Source: Desulfotignum sp. (lineage in GTDB: Bacteria; Desulfobacterota; Desulfobacteria; Desulfobacterales; Desulfobacteraceae). From it: a DNA stretch of 24,214 nt. Position 1 is the first letter of the stretch; each line of letters starts with the position of its first letter. Shown one piece after another: positions 1 through 8,525 of the stretch. The notes beneath the pieces are model-generated. The model was not told where the DNA came from. It saw nothing but the letters and a program-made list of their open reading frames with translations, and did not search any database. The position numbers and the translations under genes are program-made. The stretch lies in the NCBI GenBank assembly GCA_021737445.1, contig JAIPDY010000017.1, positions 1 through 24,214 on the forward strand, in the 5' to 3' direction.

Positions 1-28
1 AACTTTATTAAATATTTTTATGTAATAT

Positions 29-60
29 AATCTGATATATATGGTCTTTATCAGATTTTT
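29..60 (+). terminator. Probable rho-independent terminator of an upstream gene
   Basis: A 9-bp perfect stem (AATCTGATA at 29-37 with TATCAGATT at 49-57) closes an 11-nt loop and runs into a short T tract ending at 60. It lies just ahead of tig, so it probably ends a + strand gene left of the window. The stem is AT-rich and the loop is long, so efficiency may be low. A small inverted repeat TGCAAA-ttg-TTTGCA (63-77) lies between it and tig. Confidence 0.5.
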
Positions 61-131
61 GATGCAAATTGTTTGCAACTGGCGCACTATTTTGGTGGTT
101 CACTATTAATGGAATTTAACAGGACAAAAAC

Positions 132-1466
132 ATGCAGGTAAAAATCGAAGATAAGAGCAGTGTTCAAAAAGTACTTTCTTTTGAGATCCCCAGGGAAAAA
201 GTTGTAAAAGAACTCAACAAAGCATATAATGACCTGAAAAAAAAGGCAGATATTAAGGGATTCAGAAAAGGCAAAATTCCCAGAAAGGTGCTTGAAAACC
301 GGTTTTCCAAAGAAGTCCATGCAGATGTGGCTCCCCGCCTGATCCAGGATTCATTTATTGAAGCTATTCAGGAACATAATCTGAACATTGTGGGCGGACC
401 CCAGATGGATCCACCGGATCTTGTTCCAGATGCTGCCTATGCTTTTGATATCACTGTTGAGGTGAAACCTGAACTTGGAGATATCGATTTCAAGGGGATC
501 ACACTTGAGAAAAACCGGTATGTGGTTTCTGATGCCGAGATCGACAACCAGATTCACATGATTCAGAAGAATATGGCTAAAAAGCAGGCTGTGACAGAAA
601 AACGTGCGGTAGCAGAAACTGACTTTGTGCTGATCGATTACCAGGGATTTTTGGATAATGAACCTTACGAGCATACCCCGAAGATTGAAAATTATCTGTA
701 TGGCATCGGTCGGGGGGCTTTGCCCGACGAATTCTCCGAAAAACTGATCGGCAGTATTCCGGTTCAGGATCTTGAGGTTGATGTTGCCTATCCTGAAGAT
801 CACCCGGATGAAAACCTGAAGGGCAAAACGATTGTATACAAGGTCACCCTCAAAGAGATCCAGGAGGAGATTTTGCCCGAAATTAATGATGATCTGGTCA
901 AGGATCTTGGCAAATATGAAACCCTTGAACAGGTCAAGGACTCTATCCGGGACAATCTGGAAAAAGGGTATGAACAGCGGATACAACATGAACTCAGTGA
1001 ACAGGTGTTTGTGCATCTGCTGGAAAAATATACATTTGAAGTGCCTGAGGCAATGATTGAAGCAGAACTCAACGGTATTGTCAGCGAGGCGGAACAGGCC
1101 TATGCCGCCAATAATACCAGTCTTGAACAAGAGGGCCTGAGCCGGGAGATCCTTTATGACCGGTACCGGGATGTGGCTGAAAAACAGGCCAGACGTCATT
1201 TGATCCTGGAGAGGATTATCACCCAGGAAGAACTGGACCTCACCGAGGAGGAAATGGAAAAAAGTCTGGAAGAGATGGCAAAAGGAATGAATGCCACCGT
1301 GGATGCTATAAAAAATTTTTTTAAGATGGATCCCAAACAGTTGGAATACTACAGGCATACACAACTTGAAAAAAAGGCCATTGACCTTATAATTAAAAAC
1401 AGCCAGGTGACCGAAAAAGATCCGGATGATGAAACCCAAAACATTCCGGAAACTGACAAAGCATGA
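132..1466 (+). CDS. tig: Trigger factor, ribosome-associated chaperone and peptidyl-prolyl isomerase
   Basis: This 444-residue protein is the expected trigger factor, which binds the ribosome near the exit tunnel and shields nascent chains. The N-terminal ribosome-binding domain covers about residues 1-115 and carries the signature GFRKGKIP at 43-50, which contacts ribosomal protein L23 in the family. A FKBP-type isomerase domain follows at about 150-245 and an alpha-helical chaperone domain at about 250-420, ending in an acidic tail. The length is close to the roughly 430 residues usual for the family. The ATG at 132 is preceded by AGGA at 121-124. It is the first gene of a four-gene quality-control cluster with clpP, clpX and lon, an order common in proteobacteria. 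The gap to clpP is 37 bp with no terminator, which supports cotranscription. Confidence 0.97.
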   Translation: MQVKIEDKSSVQKVLSFEIPREKVVKELNKAYNDLKKKADIKGFRKGKIPRKVLENRFSKEVHADVAPRLIQDSFIEAIQEHNLNIVGGPQMDPPDLVPDAAYAFDITVEVKPELGDIDFKGITLEKNRYVVSDAEIDNQIHMIQKNMAKKQAVTEKRAVAETDFVLIDYQGFLDNEPYEHTPKIENYLYGIGRGALPDEFSEKLIGSIPVQDLEVDVAYPEDHPDENLKGKTIVYKVTLKEIQEEILPEINDDLVKDLGKYETLEQVKDSIRDNLEKGYEQRIQHELSEQVFVHLLEKYTFEVPEAMIEAELNGIVSEAEQAYAANNTSLEQEGLSREILYDRYRDVAEKQARRHLILERIITQEELDLTEEEMEKSLEEMAKGMNATVDAIKNFFKMDPKQLEYYRHTQLEKKAIDLIIKNSQVTEKDPDDETQNIPETDKA

Positions 1467-1503
1467 TACAAAAAATAAATAAAGATAAACAAGGAGTTTT
1501 ATT

Positions 1504-2106
1504 GTGCCTCTAGTTCCAATGGTGGTTGAACAAAGCAACAGAGGAGAGCGGGCCTATGATATTTATTCACGCCTGTTAAAGGATAGGATTATATTTTTAG
1601 GTTCTGCCATTGACAGTGAAATCGCCAATCTCATTGTGGCCCAGTTACTGTTTCTGGAATCGGAAGATCCTGAAAAAGATATCAGTTTTTATATCAATTC
1701 TCCTGGCGGAGTGGTGACAGCCGGTCTGGCTGTTTACGATACCATGCAGTATATCAAGCCGGATGTGGCAACCGTGTGCATCGGTCAGGCCGCCAGCATG
1801 GGGGCTCTGCTTCTTGCTGCCGGGGCCCGGGAAAAGCGATTTGCACTGCCCAATGCAAGGATTATGATTCATCAACCGCTGGGAGGTGCCCAGGGACAGG
1901 CTGCGGATATAAAAATTCAGGCCACTGAAATTTTGCGGATGAAAGATACCTTGAATGAAATTCTGGCAGCCCATACCGGCCAGAAAATAGATAAAATTGC
2001 CAAGGACACGGACCGGGATTTTTTTATGTCCGGCGATGAAGCAAAAACCTATGGTATCGTTGACCGGGTGGTTGCTGACAGAAGCCAATTGGAAGAAAAA
2101 GCCTAA
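1504..2106 (+). CDS. clpP: ATP-dependent Clp protease proteolytic subunit
   Basis: ClpP is the serine peptidase of the ClpXP/ClpAP machines; it assembles into a 14-subunit barrel that degrades unfolded substrates fed by an AAA+ unfoldase. The 200-residue product has the full catalytic triad: Ser98 in GQAASMGA, His123 in MIHQP and Asp172 in TDRDFFMS. The start is a GTG at 1504, with AAGGAG at 1491-1496 well placed for it. No long propeptide is visible, and the mature-like N-terminus begins PLVPMVVEQ. The gene ends 25 bp before clpX, so the peptidase and its unfoldase are very likely translated from one message. Confidence 0.97.
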   Translation: MPLVPMVVEQSNRGERAYDIYSRLLKDRIIFLGSAIDSEIANLIVAQLLFLESEDPEKDISFYINSPGGVVTAGLAVYDTMQYIKPDVATVCIGQAASMGALLLAAGAREKRFALPNARIMIHQPLGGAQGQAADIKIQATEILRMKDTLNEILAAHTGQKIDKIAKDTDRDFFMSGDEAKTYGIVDRVVADRSQLEEKA

Positions 2107-2131
2107 GCCAGCTTCAAAGGAGTCCAAAAAC

Positions 2132-3391
2132 ATGGCCAAGAAAGATGATACCAATGATCAGTTTTTCTGCTCTTTTTGCGGGAAAAATCAAAAAGAGGTT
2201 CAGAAACTGATTGCAGGTCCCAGTGTTTATATCTGCAATGAATGCATCAAACTTTGCGGTGAAATAATCGAGGATGAAGAAAAGGAAAAAGCGGCTGAAA
2301 CAGAAAGTGCCAGAGAATTTCTGGTCCCTAAACAGATCAAGGCGTTGCTGGATTCATATGTGATTGAACAGGATGCGGCTAAAAAAGTGCTTTCTGTTGC
2401 AGTCTACAATCATTATAAAAGGCTGACCTCACGCCTGGAAAAAAGCGCTGATGATGTGGAAATTCAGAAAAGCAATATTTTGATCATCGGCCCTACCGGG
2501 TGTGGTAAAACATTGCTGGCCCAGACCCTTGCCAGATTTCTGGATGTTCCTTTTGCCATTGCTGATGCCACAGCCCTGACCGAAGCCGGGTATGTGGGAG
2601 AGGATGTTGAAAATATCATATTATCCCTGGTGCAGAATGCCGACTATGATATAGAACGGGCCCAAAGAGGGATTATTTATATTGATGAAATCGATAAAAT
2701 ATCACAGCGGGGTGACAACCCCTCCATTACCCGGGATGTTTCCGGAGAGGGAGTCCAGCAGGCCCTGTTGAAAATCATTGAAGGAACAGTTGCCAGCATT
2801 CCGCCCAAAGGCGGGAGAAAACATCCCCAGCAGGATTATGTCAAGGTGGATACCGCCAATATTCTTTTTATCTGCGGCGGGACATTCACCGGTCTGGAAA
2901 AAATTGTTGAGCAGCGGATAAGCCAGAAAACCATGGGCTTTGGTGCAAAGATTACCGATAAAAAACAAGTGAATATCGGCACCCTGCTGGAACAGCTCAA
3001 ACCGGAAGATCTGATTAAATTCGGTTTGATTCCGGAATTTCTGGGCCGTTTGCCCATTATTACCACGATTGGAGAACTCTCTAAATCTTCTTTGGTCAAG
3101 ATCCTGACAGAACCCAAAAATGCTCTTGTAAAACAATACCAGGAACTGTTCAAGGTTGAGGGAGTGGCACTTCAGTTTACGGATGAAGCCCTTGAAGCCA
3201 TGGCAAGAGAAGCTGTGGCAAGAAAATCCGGTGCCAGGGGACTGCGGGCCATCATGGAAAAAACCATGCTGGATATCATGTATGAAATTCCGTCAAAAGA
3301 GGATGTCAGAGAATGTGTTGTGGGTGAAGAGGTGGTTTTGAAAAATGAGCCTCCTATCCTTTTGTATGAACAATCCAAAAAACAGGCCTGA
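2132..3391 (+). CDS. clpX: ATP-dependent Clp protease ATP-binding subunit ClpX
   Basis: ClpX is the AAA+ unfoldase that recognises substrates and threads them into ClpP. The 419-residue product starts with a C4 zinc-binding domain (Cys13, Cys16, Cys35, Cys38). The AAA+ core shows Walker A GPTGCGKT at 120-127, the GYVG pore loop at 153-156 and Walker B IIYIDEID at 181-188. The C-terminus holds the usual small domain (KSGARGLRAIMEK). The frame is open upstream to 1997, but that extension overlaps clpP and looks nothing like ClpX. The ATG at 2132 has AAAGGAG at 2116-2122 in front and gives the family-typical start MAKK. The gene lies between clpP and lon, 19 bp before lon. Confidence 0.97.
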   Translation: MAKKDDTNDQFFCSFCGKNQKEVQKLIAGPSVYICNECIKLCGEIIEDEEKEKAAETESAREFLVPKQIKALLDSYVIEQDAAKKVLSVAVYNHYKRLTSRLEKSADDVEIQKSNILIIGPTGCGKTLLAQTLARFLDVPFAIADATALTEAGYVGEDVENIILSLVQNADYDIERAQRGIIYIDEIDKISQRGDNPSITRDVSGEGVQQALLKIIEGTVASIPPKGGRKHPQQDYVKVDTANILFICGGTFTGLEKIVEQRISQKTMGFGAKITDKKQVNIGTLLEQLKPEDLIKFGLIPEFLGRLPIITTIGELSKSSLVKILTEPKNALVKQYQELFKVEGVALQFTDEALEAMAREAVARKSGARGLRAIMEKTMLDIMYEIPSKEDVRECVVGEEVVLKNEPPILLYEQSKKQA

Positions 3392-3410
3392 TAAAAAGAT
3401 CGAGAGTTAA

Positions 3411-5804
3411 ATGATCAATATTTCCAGACTTTTCAACCAGGACGGCTCAGAACGTATCAAAAAAACATTACCACTGGTTCCTTTGCGGGATATGGTGCTT
3501 TTTCCGTTTGTCACCACCTCGGTGTTTGTGGGAAGGGAAAAATCCATCAAATCCCTTTCAGAAGCCATGGCTGCGGATAAAAAAATATTTCTTACCACCC
3601 AGAAGGACCCCGAGGTCCTCAAACCCACCATCCAGGATATTTTTCAGGTGGGGACCGAAGCAAAAATTACGCAGCTGCTGCGACTGCCTGACGGCACGGT
3701 TAAGGCCCTGGTTGAAGGGCGCCGCCGGGGTAATATTCTTAAATTGAGTGACGAAAGCGGGTTTTTAACAGTGGACTATGTCCTGGTGGAAGAGACCCCT
3801 ATGCCCGAAACCGTATCCAAAGCTGCTTTGGGAACTGTTTTAGAAGCCTTTCAGCATTATTGCAATCTGTCCGGAGCGGCTTCCAAGAGCTTTTTCAAAA
3901 ACCTGGCGGTCCTGGAGCAGTATCCTTCCCGGTATGCAGATGCCATTGCCGCTCAACTGCCTTTCAAGGTGTTTGATAAACAGAAGCTGCTGGAATGCAA
4001 AGATATTGAAGAAAGGTTTTTTCTGCTGCTCAAGTTGATTGAACAGGAAACCGAAGTCTTTTCCATGTCCCAGAAAATCAAAGGCCGTGTGAAAGAGCAG
4101 ATGGAAAAACTGCAAAAGCGCCATTATCTCACAGAGCAGATGCGGGCCATCAAAAAAGAGATGGGAGAAGACGGTGAATCCAGTGAATTTGCAGAGCTTG
4201 AAACGCGCATCCGCAAAAAACGCATGCCCAAAGAGGCAGCCGGTGTGGTGCGGCGGGAACTGGAAAAACTCAAGATGATGCCTCCCATGTCCTCAGAAGC
4301 CACGGTGATCAGAAATTATATTGACTGGCTGATCACTTTACCATGGTTCAGAAAAAACCGAGCCAAAAATGATCTTGAAAAAGCTGAAAAAATATTGGAT
4401 CAGGATCATTATGGGTTAAAAAAACCCAAGGAAAGGATTCTGGAATATCTGGCGGTACAGATACTGGTGAAAAAAATCAAAGGGCCTATTCTCTGTATGG
4501 TGGGGCCCCCCGGGGTGGGCAAAACCTCTTTGGCCCGGTCTGTTGCATCTGCAACCGGAAGATCCTTTGCAAGAATTTCTCTGGGAGGAGTCCGGGACGA
4601 GGCAGAAATTCGGGGGCACCGCCGGACCTATGTGGGGGCGATGCCTGGTAAGATTATTCAGACGCTTAAAAAGGTAGGGTATAACAATCCGGTTTTCTGT
4701 CTGGATGAGATTGACAAGATGACATCTGATTTTCGTGGTGATCCATCCTCTGCTTTGCTTGAAGCCCTGGACCCGGAACAGAATAAACACTTCAATGACC
4801 ATTATCTGGAAGTGGATTATGACCTGTCTGAAATTCTGTTCATTACCACAGCCAATACCCTTTTTGATATTCCAGCTCCGCTGCGGGACAGAATGGAGAT
4901 CATCCAGATTCCAGGTTATACAGAGTATGAAAAAGAGCAGATTGCAAAGGGTTTTTTGATCCCCAAACAGTTACGGGAAAACGGTCTGGATGAAGCGGAT
5001 GTGATATTTTCCGGGAATGCTGTCCAGCATATTATTCAACGTTATACCAGAGAAGCTGGTGTCAGGAATCTGGAACGGGAAATCTCTTCGGTCATAAGAA
5101 AAATCGCCACCAGGATCGTCCGCACAAAAGAACGCAAACGCCACCAGGTCAGCACCACAACTGTTTTAAAATTTCTGGGCCAGCCTAAATTTCGCAATAA
5201 TCCCCTTGAAGTGGAAGATAAAACCGGGATTGTCACAGGTCTTGCCTGGACCCAGGCCGGAGGGGAGCTGCTCACCATTGAGGCGGTCACCATGCCGGGT
5301 AAGGGAAGGATAATGGTCACCGGAAAACTGGGAGATGTCATGAAAGAATCTTCCCAGGCTGCGGTCAGTTATGTGAGATCCAGAAGCAAAGACCTGGGTA
5401 TCAGGGATGATTTCTACAAAGATCTGGATATTCATATCCATGTGCCGGAGGGAGCAATCCCCAAAGATGGACCCTCTGCAGGAATTGCCATGTGCACAGC
5501 GGTGGTGTCCATTTTAACGGGACGTCCGGTATACAGAAATCTTGCCATGACCGGTGAAATCACTCTCAGGGGCAGGGTTCTGCCCATCGGCGGTATCAAG
5601 GAAAAGTTGCTGGCTGCCCATACCAACGGGATCAGGAAGGTGGTGATCTCATCGGAAAACAAAAAAGATATTCAGGAGATCCCCAGATCCATTCAAAAAC
5701 AGCTGGAAATTGTATTTGTTGAGGATATGAGCCAGGTGTTGGAAAATGCGCTGATCTGGGAAAGTCCCGAAAAAAAGATTAAAAGTCTTCCAGAAGGGAA
5801 ATAA
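3411..5804 (+). CDS. lon: Endopeptidase La (Lon), ATP-dependent serine protease
   Basis: Lon is a cytoplasmic homohexamer that combines an AAA+ motor and a Ser-Lys protease in one chain and removes damaged and regulatory proteins. The 797-residue product has the Lon N-terminal substrate domain (about 20-220, PLVPLRDMVLFP), a coiled-coil linker, Walker A GPPGVGKT at 365-372, Walker B with LDEID at 431-435, and a C-terminal protease domain. Ser689 in PKDGPSAG and Lys732 in GGIKEK are spaced 43 residues apart, as in the E. coli dyad. The length is normal for LonA. Its ATG follows clpX by 19 bp with only a weak purine-rich site. The last 26 bp overlap the 3' end of the convergent rho gene, and no terminator lies between them. 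Confidence 0.97.
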   Translation: MINISRLFNQDGSERIKKTLPLVPLRDMVLFPFVTTSVFVGREKSIKSLSEAMAADKKIFLTTQKDPEVLKPTIQDIFQVGTEAKITQLLRLPDGTVKALVEGRRRGNILKLSDESGFLTVDYVLVEETPMPETVSKAALGTVLEAFQHYCNLSGAASKSFFKNLAVLEQYPSRYADAIAAQLPFKVFDKQKLLECKDIEERFFLLLKLIEQETEVFSMSQKIKGRVKEQMEKLQKRHYLTEQMRAIKKEMGEDGESSEFAELETRIRKKRMPKEAAGVVRRELEKLKMMPPMSSEATVIRNYIDWLITLPWFRKNRAKNDLEKAEKILDQDHYGLKKPKERILEYLAVQILVKKIKGPILCMVGPPGVGKTSLARSVASATGRSFARISLGGVRDEAEIRGHRRTYVGAMPGKIIQTLKKVGYNNPVFCLDEIDKMTSDFRGDPSSALLEALDPEQNKHFNDHYLEVDYDLSEILFITTANTLFDIPAPLRDRMEIIQIPGYTEYEKEQIAKGFLIPKQLRENGLDEADVIFSGNAVQHIIQRYTREAGVRNLEREISSVIRKIATRIVRTKERKRHQVSTTTVLKFLGQPKFRNNPLEVEDKTGIVTGLAWTQAGGELLTIEAVTMPGKGRIMVTGKLGDVMKESSQAAVSYVRSRSKDLGIRDDFYKDLDIHIHVPEGAIPKDGPSAGIAMCTAVVSILTGRPVYRNLAMTGEITLRGRVLPIGGIKEKLLAAHTNGIRKVVISSENKKDIQEIPRSIQKQLEIVFVEDMSQVLENALIWESPEKKIKSLPEGK

Positions 5805-6858
5805 ATGCAGTCATGGCTGATATTTCGTCCAATGGGGCTACTTTCCTGCGAATATCAACGATTTTCTCATAAGCCTTCTGATCCATGAGCAGATCTTCTT
5901 TTCTGGTACCGCTCTGGTTGATATTGATGGCCGGCCAGATCCTGCGCTCCGCACATTCCCGGGATAAGAACAGATCCATGTTACCGGTCCCTTTAAATTC
6001 CTGAAATATCACCTCATCCATACGGCTGCCTGTGTCCACCAGAATGGTAGCGATAATGGTCAAAGAACCCCCGTTCTCGAGTTTTCGGGCAGCACCAAAT
6101 ATTTTTCTGGGAAATTCCATGGCATTGGCCCCCAGACCGCCGGACAGGGTTTTGCCGAAACTGTCTGTGTCTGCATTAAAGGCCCGGGTCATGCGGGTTA
6201 GAGAATCAATAAACACCACGGCATCCTGGCCGATTTCGGCACATCTGATGGCTGTGTGCATAGCCAGGCGGGTCATTCTCATGTGCTGGCCGATCTGCTG
6301 GTCAGCAGAAGAATACAGCACATGGGCGTCCACCAGTCCCCGTTGAAAATCAGTAACCTCTTCAGGCCGTTCATCCACCAGCAAGATAAATACATGGGCT
6401 TCCGGGTGGTTGGCTACCACTGAGTTGGCCATATGGCGAAGAATGAAGGTTTTTCCCGATTTTGGCGGGGCGATGATCAGCCCCCGCTGTCCCATGCCGA
6501 TGGGAACAATAACATCCAAGGCCTTGCCGACAACATCTTCATCATTCTGGGTCAGAATATACCGTTCATAAGGATTGATGCTCACCTGGTCCTGGAGCAT
6601 GGGAATTGTTGAAAATTCGTCAAAAGGCAGTCCGTTTATGGTTTCCACCCTGATCAAAGCCAGATTCTGGTTTCTGGGATCTTTTTTTTCTCCGAATCCT
6701 TGAATAAAACTGCCTTCACGCAGGTTTAATTTCCTGATAAGGCTGTTGGGCACGTAAGGGTTTTCAGGGCGGGGCTGGAAATTATCATCGATCTCCCGCA
6801 AAAATCCAAATCCTTTGTCCATTATTTCCAGATATCCTGCCACAGGTTCCATAATCAC
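5779..6858 (-). CDS. rho: Transcription termination factor Rho, N-terminally short form
   Basis: Rho is a hexameric RNA-dependent ATPase that terminates transcription. This 359-residue copy has the RNA-binding cold-shock-like domain (KGFGFLRE at 15-22), Walker A APPKSGKT at 130-137, the DERPEEV motif, the DSLTR Walker B region at 218-222, and the DTGSRMDEV R-loop. It lacks the roughly 45-residue N-terminal helical subdomain of standard Rho (about 420 residues) and ends soon after the ATPase core. The Q-loop reads GGLGANAM where the usual family sequence is GGVDANAL. The start chosen is GTG at 6858; an ATG two codons later (6852) has better spacing from the AAGGAG site and is equally possible. 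It could be the genome's only Rho or a second paralogue. The 3' end overlaps lon. Confidence 0.92.
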   Translation of the reverse strand: MIMEPVAGYLEIMDKGFGFLREIDDNFQPRPENPYVPNSLIRKLNLREGSFIQGFGEKKDPRNQNLALIRVETINGLPFDEFSTIPMLQDQVSINPYERYILTQNDEDVVGKALDVIVPIGMGQRGLIIAPPKSGKTFILRHMANSVVANHPEAHVFILLVDERPEEVTDFQRGLVDAHVLYSSADQQIGQHMRMTRLAMHTAIRCAEIGQDAVVFIDSLTRMTRAFNADTDSFGKTLSGGLGANAMEFPRKIFGAARKLENGGSLTIIATILVDTGSRMDEVIFQEFKGTGNMDLFLSRECAERRIWPAININQSGTRKEDLLMDQKAYEKIVDIRRKVAPLDEISAMTAFISLLEDF

Positions 6859-7008
6859 AAGGCTCCTTGGTAAAACTTGTATTGCTGATGATGAGAACGG
6901 GTTTGGGATTTTTCAATTTGCGTGTGATTGATCAACACAAAACAGGAAAATGCCCGGCATCACGTTTTATCAGATTAACATCATTTACATAATTTGTCGC
7001 TTTGATTT

Positions 7009-7037
7009 TATATACCATTTAAAACTGTGCCTTGCAA
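7009..7037 (-). promoter_or_regulatory. Candidate sigma70 promoter for the short rho gene
   Basis: On the - strand TTGCAA (7037-7032) and TATATA (7014-7009) are separated by 17 bp. The start would give a leader of about 145 nt before rho. The -35 lies inside a 10-bp perfect palindrome CCTTGCAAGG (7030-7039). The rest of the 290-bp gap between rho and the tRNAs shows no gene. Confidence 0.45.
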
Positions 7038-7106
7038 GGTGGTTACGTAATTATCCGTCTGTAATTCACCATAATCTGTAAAAAAACCTTTTTTGGCAAA
7101 ATCTGC

Positions 7107-7135
7107 TTGACACCTATTTTTAATGTTGATATAAG
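7107..7135 (+). promoter_or_regulatory. Sigma70-type promoter of the tRNA-Val/tRNA-Asp unit
   Basis: A perfect -35 TTGACA (7107-7112) and a near-consensus -10 TATAAG (7130-7135) are exactly 17 bp apart. The tRNA-Val 5' end lies 15 bp after the -10, as expected for a stable-RNA promoter with a very short leader. Confidence 0.85.
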
Positions 7136-7149
7136 TTCTTCTGTTTTTT

Positions 7150-7225
7150 GGGCGATTAACTCAGTTGGGAGAGTGCAACCCTTACAAGGTTGAAGTCGCA
7201 GGTTCAAGCCCTGCATCGCCCACCA
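7150..7225 (+). tRNA. tRNA-Val (anticodon UAC)
   Basis: The cloverleaf folds completely: acceptor GGGCGAT (7150-7156) with ATCGCCC (7215-7221), D arm ACTC/GAGT, anticodon stem CAACC/GGTTG with loop CTTACAA, and T arm GCAGG-TTCAAGC-CCTGC. The anticodon TAC at 7183-7185 reads valine codons GUA and GUG. The discriminator base is A, and the CCA end is encoded (7223-7225). Length is 76 nt. It is followed 16 nt later by tRNA-Asp and is probably cut from a shared precursor. Confidence 0.97.
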
Positions 7226-7241
7226 GAAAGCTGCAGAAAAC

Positions 7242-7318
7242 GGGGGTGTAGTTCAGTTGGTTAGAACGCTTGCCTGTCACGCAAGAGGCCGCGAGTTCGA
7301 GTCTCGTCACTCCCGCCA
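7242..7318 (+). tRNA. tRNA-Asp (anticodon GUC)
   Basis: The 77-nt cloverleaf has acceptor GGGGGTG (7242-7248) pairing with CACTCCC (7308-7314) through one G-U pair, D stem GTTC/GAAC, anticodon stem CTTGC/GCAAG with loop CTGTCAC, and a T arm containing TTCGAGT. The anticodon GTC at 7276-7278 reads aspartate codons. The discriminator is G and the CCA is encoded (7316-7318). The last two bases of the CCA already belong to the left arm of the terminator inverted repeat. Confidence 0.97.
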
Positions 7319-7375
7319 CCATAAAAAAAACCAGGGATTCAGTTGTCGGCTGAATCCCTGGTTTTTTTTATGGTG
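7317..7375. terminator. Bidirectional terminator between the tRNAs and leuB
   Basis: A 26-bp perfect inverted repeat (7317-7342 and 7350-7375) surrounds a 7-nt loop. The core stem CCAGGGATTCAG/CTGAATCCCTGG is flanked by eight A on the left and eight T on the right. It therefore forms an intrinsic terminator on both strands: for the tRNA unit reading right and for leuB reading left, whose stop is about 20 bp away. Confidence 0.9.
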
Positions 7376-7395
7376 TGAGATGGAAAGGCTGGAAA

Positions 7396-8481
7396 TCAGG
7401 CAGCAGCTGCAAGGGCGTGTAAAACTGCATCTCCCATGCCGGATGTGTTTACCGGTGTCACGTTTTTCCCGGCCAGATCCGCTGTCAGTATCTGCTGCTC
7501 CAGTACACGGGCAACAGCGTTTTCAATGGCGTCAGCCGCAGCTGTATGGCCGAATGTGTACTTGAGCATCATGGCACCGGACAGAATCTGGGCAATGGGG
7601 TTGGCAATGCCTTTGCCTGCAATGTCCGGGGCAGATCCGCCTGCAGGCTCATACAGGCCGAATTTTTTTTCATTCAGGCTGGCAGAGGCCAGCAATCCCA
7701 TGGAGCCTGTGATCATGGCGCATTCATCGGAAATGATATCCCCGAACATATTACCGCACAAAAGCACATCAAACTGATGTGGATCTTTGACCAGCTGCAT
7801 GGCAGCATTGTCAACATACATATGGTTTACAGTGACATCGGGATAATCTTTGGCAATTCTGGTAACGGTTTCCCGCCACAACACCATGGAAAACAATACA
7901 TTTGCCTTGTCAACGGAAGTCACTTTCTTTGCCCGCATCCTGGCTGCCTCAAAGGCCATTTTTGCAATACGCTCAATTTCATACCTGGCGTATACCATGG
8001 TATCAAAGGCATATTCATCTTTTCCTTTTCCTTTTCTGCCCTTGGGTTCACCAAAATAGATCCCGCCTGTCAACTCCCGGACGCAGAGAATGTCAAACCC
8101 GTCCTGTACTATGTCCGGCCGGAGCGGAGATGCATGGGCCAAGGAGGCAAAAACCTTTGCAGGCCGCAAATTGCAGTACAGATTGAAATGTTTTCTCAAA
8201 GGCAGCAGTGCTCCCCTTTCCGGCTGGTGTTCAGGGGGAAGATGTTCCCATTTGGGGCCGCCCACAGACCCAAATAATATGGCATCGCTGTCTTTGCACA
8301 AAGCCAGGGTGGCATCGGGCAGGGCCCTGCCAAGGTTGTCAATGGCTGCCCCTCCCACGTGGGCATATTCGTATTCAAGGGTGAATCCATACATCTGACC
8401 GGCCCGATTGAGAACTTTGACCGCCTGTTCCATAATTTCCGGACCGATGCCGTCCCCCGGCAGTACCGCAATTTTGTTCAA
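7396..8481 (-). CDS. leuB: 3-isopropylmalate dehydrogenase
   Basis: LeuB oxidises and decarboxylates (2R,3S)-3-isopropylmalate with NAD+ to 2-oxoisocaproate in leucine biosynthesis, in the cytoplasm as a dimer. The 361-residue product opens with the family start KIAVLPGDGIGPEI and has LRPAKVF at 105-111 and RELTGGIYFGEP at 135-146. It also contains the iso-dehydrogenase signature region NMFGDIISDE followed by GLLASASL, and the NAD-binding stretch EPAGGSAPDIAGKG. This pattern fits LeuB rather than isocitrate or tartrate dehydrogenase. The start is a TTG at 8481 with AAGGAG about 10 nt upstream; the ATG inside that ribosome-site region is in another frame. No other leucine gene is adjacent. It lies just beyond the terminator of the qmo operon. 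Confidence 0.95.
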   Translation of the reverse strand: MNKIAVLPGDGIGPEIMEQAVKVLNRAGQMYGFTLEYEYAHVGGAAIDNLGRALPDATLALCKDSDAILFGSVGGPKWEHLPPEHQPERGALLPLRKHFNLYCNLRPAKVFASLAHASPLRPDIVQDGFDILCVRELTGGIYFGEPKGRKGKGKDEYAFDTMVYARYEIERIAKMAFEAARMRAKKVTSVDKANVLFSMVLWRETVTRIAKDYPDVTVNHMYVDNAAMQLVKDPHQFDVLLCGNMFGDIISDECAMITGSMGLLASASLNEKKFGLYEPAGGSAPDIAGKGIANPIAQILSGAMMLKYTFGHTAAADAIENAVARVLEQQILTADLAGKNVTPVNTSGMGDAVLHALAAAA

Positions 8482-8525
8482 AATTCTGCATCTCCTTTTC
8501 TTGCAGGTTGATTGGGTCTGGGTTT

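Noticed and set aside
351..1538. 395-residue - strand open frame opposite tig
   Set aside because: It is an antisense shadow of tig; its composition (Phe- and Ile-rich, no recognisable domain) and lack of a ribosome site argue against a gene.
1997..2131. Upstream extension of the clpX frame into clpP
   Set aside because: The extension overlaps clpP in another frame and is not ClpX-like; the ATG at 2132 has a good ribosome site and the expected N-terminus.
6859..7149. Possible small RNA or riboswitch upstream of rho
   Set aside because: No strong extended stem or known riboswitch pattern is visible; only promoters and a short palindrome were supported.
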